Source: Flavobacterium sp.
Lineage (GTDB): Bacteria > Bacteroidota > Bacteroidia > Flavobacteriales > Flavobacteriaceae
Reading direction: 5' to 3'
Length of the DNA stretch: 8,255 nt
NCBI GenBank assembly: GCA_019105125.1
Contig: JAHRWO010000151.1
Location: forward strand, 1 to 8,255
Position 1 is the first letter of the stretch; every line of letters starts with the position of its first letter. This document shows, piece after piece, positions 5,823 to 8,255 of this stretch. The notes beneath the pieces were generated by a model. It was given only the letters and a program-made list of their open reading frames with translations, was not told where the DNA came from and did no database searches. The translations under genes were made by a program, and so were the position numbers.

Positions 5823-7082
5823 ATGAATAATTATGATTTTTTCCGTACTAAGCAATATTCTATTGCAAATACTAAATCAATAGATGCTATTTATTCAAAT
5901 GATTTATTATCCTTGATTAAAGATTCTGAACTAAAAGAGTTCATTATAAATAAATACAATTTAGAAAAAAATATTAAAATTGAAATTGAGAAAATAGATG
6001 TAATCTATGAACAAATTAAAATATATACGAATCATTTCGAATTAATTAGGTTAAATGTAGATGAAAACAAGGCTAAAACAGTTTTAGAGATTAACAAAGA
6101 AAAAAATGCACCTGATTATTTTTTTGTAATAGATGAAGGAGTTGATGAAGATGGTTTAATACATGAAAACATAAAAGCAGCTGCTATATATGATTCATTG
6201 AATTTATTTTATAAAAATAGAAGTCTAACTCAATACGTAAAATCATTAAAAAAAGGAAATAAAAAAAGTACACTTTTGGATGATTTAAATAATTCTTGGG
6301 ATAATTTTTTCACTAATAACCCAAAGGAAATTAAAACTAAAAAATTCAGACTACTAAAAAATAATGAACAATATTATCTTAAAAGTATTAATACAGACTT
6401 TTATAAAGAATATGGTGTGGCAGTATCTTTTGTCTTTACTGTACTTGAATTATTTAAGATTAAAACTAATAAACCAAATACAAAATTTACTATCTCTTCA
6501 ATTTATTTGTCTGAGTCAAAAATAGATTTAATTATAACCTTAGATAAAAAAATACAATTAGAAATTTATGGTTTCATTAAACCATCAATATCTATTAGAA
6601 ATGAAGACCAAGGAAACACATCTTTGGGTGTTTACAGCACATTAGAATTTATTTCAAATAACTCTAAAAACAACAAAATATATCTTTATCCTAAAAAAGA
6701 TGATGATAAGATAAGATACAATAAAACTATTAATCATACAGTCAATAAAGAAAGCTTAGCAAGTTTATTTTCTTCAATTTCTGAATTATTTGATCATATT
6801 GATAATTTCAAAAATGATTTTAGTTTTTATAACAAAACAAAAAACTATGATGAGTTAAGACATAAAATAGCTGAACGTATCTTATCAAAAAATAGCGTAT
6901 TTAAAGATGTCAAAGAGCTCAAAGATTTATTTTCAAAAGATAAATCAGGACACATCGAAAATTTAGTTGCATTATTAAATATTTGTGAAAAAGCAGAATT
7001 AATTGATATGGATTTTGATTTGAAATTTAAGCTCCGTTACCTTATTTCAAATGTGCTTCTTTACAACAGTAATAATTTTTAG
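5823..7082 (+). CDS. Unrecognised 419-residue soluble protein upstream of the MBL gene
   Basis: I do not recognise the family. The protein is Lys/Asn/Ile/Asp-rich, with no signal peptide, no Cys-rich site and no convincing membrane helix (VAVSFVFTVLELF near residue 205 is too short), so it is probably cytoplasmic. Residues 1-170 mix strands and helices (ELIRLNVDEN, DYFFVIDEGVDEDG). Residues about 175-300 are beta-rich (TISSIYLSES, KIDLIITLDKKIQLEIYGF). Residues about 305-419 are helical (SLASLFSSISELFDHIDNF, DELRHKIAERIL, HIENLVALLNICEKAELI). ATG 5823 sits in an A/T-rich leader 32 bp after the intergenic hairpin. The next gene, an MBL hydrolase, starts 161 bp downstream on the same strand, far enough for its own promoter. 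A shared locus with that gene is inference from order and similar AT-rich codon use. Codon use clearly differs from the C-rich hydrolase gene upstream. Confidence 0.85.
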   Translation: MNNYDFFRTKQYSIANTKSIDAIYSNDLLSLIKDSELKEFIINKYNLEKNIKIEIEKIDVIYEQIKIYTNHFELIRLNVDENKAKTVLEINKEKNAPDYFFVIDEGVDEDGLIHENIKAAAIYDSLNLFYKNRSLTQYVKSLKKGNKKSTLLDDLNNSWDNFFTNNPKEIKTKKFRLLKNNEQYYLKSINTDFYKEYGVAVSFVFTVLELFKIKTNKPNTKFTISSIYLSESKIDLIITLDKKIQLEIYGFIKPSISIRNEDQGNTSLGVYSTLEFISNNSKNNKIYLYPKKDDDKIRYNKTINHTVNKESLASLFSSISELFDHIDNFKNDFSFYNKTKNYDELRHKIAERILSKNSVFKDVKELKDLFSKDKSGHIENLVALLNICEKAELIDMDFDLKFKLRYLISNVLLYNSNNF

Positions 7083-7243
7083 ATAAATCTAATGTTTTAA
7101 AACAACTTCTGAACAATTTGAGTTTTTAAATTAAAATAAATGAATAAAGTGAGTACATAAAAAAGTAAAAATCATTTGAGTGTGACTTATAAAATAAAAA
7201 GTTAGTTTAATTATTTCATTAGAATTAATATAAAAAATATAAC

Positions 7244-8255
7244 ATGAAAATTATAGATGCAGATTTTAAATTTAATCCAGTTGGACAAGGATCTTTCTAC
7301 ACAGGAAAATTAGAGATTGGTTTTAATAGTAGAAATCAATTTAATTTTGTTTTTGATTGTGGAACAATAAGTGACCGAAATAATTTAAGAATTGCTAGAA
7401 ATAACTTTAAAAGCAATTTAAATAGTAAATTACTTAATATCTTATTTATATCTCATTTAGATGATGATCATGTTAATGGAATTAAGGAATTATTAAACGG
7501 CATTATATGCAATGATGTATACATGCCATATTTAACACCATTCGAAAGGCTTATTGTATCTGTTAGACATAAACCAAAAGACACTAATAATTTAGACAAC
7601 TTTATTAATTTTATTAAAAGTCCTCACAATTATCTTTTTGATGATAAAAGTGAAGTAAGAAAAATAACTTACATAAAAGGAAATTCTGATAATAAAATAT
7701 CAGATGATAAAAACCCAAAAGAAACGCCAGATAATGAAAATTTAAACTATGAATTTACAGATTCATTAGAACCTTTGTCTCCAGAAGAATTTAATGCTGA
7801 AATGGTAACATTAGCTCAAGATTCAAAAGTTGTATTTAAAAAAGCAAATGGTAAACTTAAAATTGGGAATATTTGGGAATTTTATTTATATAATGAACCA
7901 GCTAGTGAAGTACAAATTTCTCAATTTATTAGTTCAATTAATGACATATATGGAATCACTATTGACAAACAATTATCTCAATCTGATTTAATAATAATAT
8001 TAGATAATAAGAATAAACTAAAAGTACTTAGAGATAAATTTAAAGAAATATTTAAAAATTTAAATAAAACTGGATTACTAGTCCAACATAAACCTTTATC
8101 TTATAGATATGGAAAACTTTTTAAAGAAAATCAATTATTCCGTAATGAAATACTGCATTTTTTTAATTTCTTTTTAAGAAGATTTAGAGACTACATTTAT
8201 ACAGTCAGAAATAGAACTAATAATTGGGGAGTAACATTACTAACCGGTGACATTG
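7244..8255 (+). CDS. Metallo-beta-lactamase-fold hydrolase, 3' end beyond the window
   Basis: ATG 7244 opens a frame without stops to the right edge (337 full codons), so the gene is cut by the window. The N-terminus N-P-V-G-Q-G-S-F-Y-T-G (residues 11-21) and F-V-F-D-C-G-T (35-41) are typical of MBL-fold first strands. The metal motif S-H71-L-D73-D-D75-H76-V-N-G is the HxDxDH variant of HxHxDH. L-L-T-G-D336-I at the edge matches the later metal-bridging Asp motif. The second-motif His is unclear; H282 (LVQHKP) is a candidate. A charged, low-complexity stretch (about 145-190) lies between motifs. MBL enzymes hydrolyse phosphoesters, nucleic acids, thioesters or lactams; the substrate cannot be read here. 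Long MBL proteins with this start occur beside STAND ATPases in some antiviral loci (AVAST type I, from memory). No signal peptide is present. The leader lacks a Shine-Dalgarno sequence. Confidence 0.88.
   Translation, partial: MKIIDADFKFNPVGQGSFYTGKLEIGFNSRNQFNFVFDCGTISDRNNLRIARNNFKSNLNSKLLNILFISHLDDDHVNGIKELLNGIICNDVYMPYLTPFERLIVSVRHKPKDTNNLDNFINFIKSPHNYLFDDKSEVRKITYIKGNSDNKISDDKNPKETPDNENLNYEFTDSLEPLSPEEFNAEMVTLAQDSKVVFKKANGKLKIGNIWEFYLYNEPASEVQISQFISSINDIYGITIDKQLSQSDLIIILDNKNKLKVLRDKFKEIFKNLNKTGLLVQHKPLSYRYGKLFKENQLFRNEILHFFNFFLRRFRDYIYTVRNRTNNWGVTLLTGDI

Overview
The window looks like chromosomal accessory DNA from a low-G+C member of the Bacteroidota, most likely Flavobacteriaceae. The evidence is strong A+T bias, translation starts in A-rich leaders without Shine-Dalgarno sequences, an N-terminal signal ending in the typical flavobacterial 'FSQ', and a lipoprotein signal of the form LFSC. 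All supported genes lie on the + strand. No rRNA, tRNA, CRISPR array, transposase or integrase is visible.

Left part (1-1782). A 511-residue protein of unknown function has a helical middle and a Gly/Ser-rich, beta-strand-like C-terminal third that resembles an outer-membrane barrel. Its frame is open to the left edge, so its true start may lie outside the window. It is followed by a 46-codon, very basic, Pro/Thr/Lys-rich micro-ORF.

Middle part (1923-3962). Two exported proteins lie 24 bp apart. The first is a lipoprotein with an N-terminal module, a glycine-rich linker and a C-terminal domain carrying a JAMM/JAB-like metal-site pattern (HKH...S..D with an upstream Glu). The second is a small secreted beta-rich protein resembling the DUF6705 type. 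A 10-bp inverted repeat flanks the pair, and a strong 13-bp hairpin follows it. This layout fits a modular secreted-enzyme gene with a small partner gene.

Gap (3963-4533). This 571-bp non-coding stretch holds several hairpins. The most striking is a symmetric nested dyad of four TTACGGTR half-sites (4426-4488), which ends 45 bp before the next gene.

Right part (4534-8255). First comes an alpha/beta-hydrolase-like protein with two inserted membrane helices; the stretch encoding the helices has different codon usage from the rest of the gene. Next is a flavobacterial-type intergenic hairpin, then an unrecognised 419-residue protein. The right edge cuts off a metallo-beta-lactamase-fold hydrolase with HLDDDH and TGD motifs. 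MBL proteins of this kind occur in some anti-phage loci, so the sequence to the right is the most informative place to look. All functional statements come from motif reading and memory of families; no searches were run.
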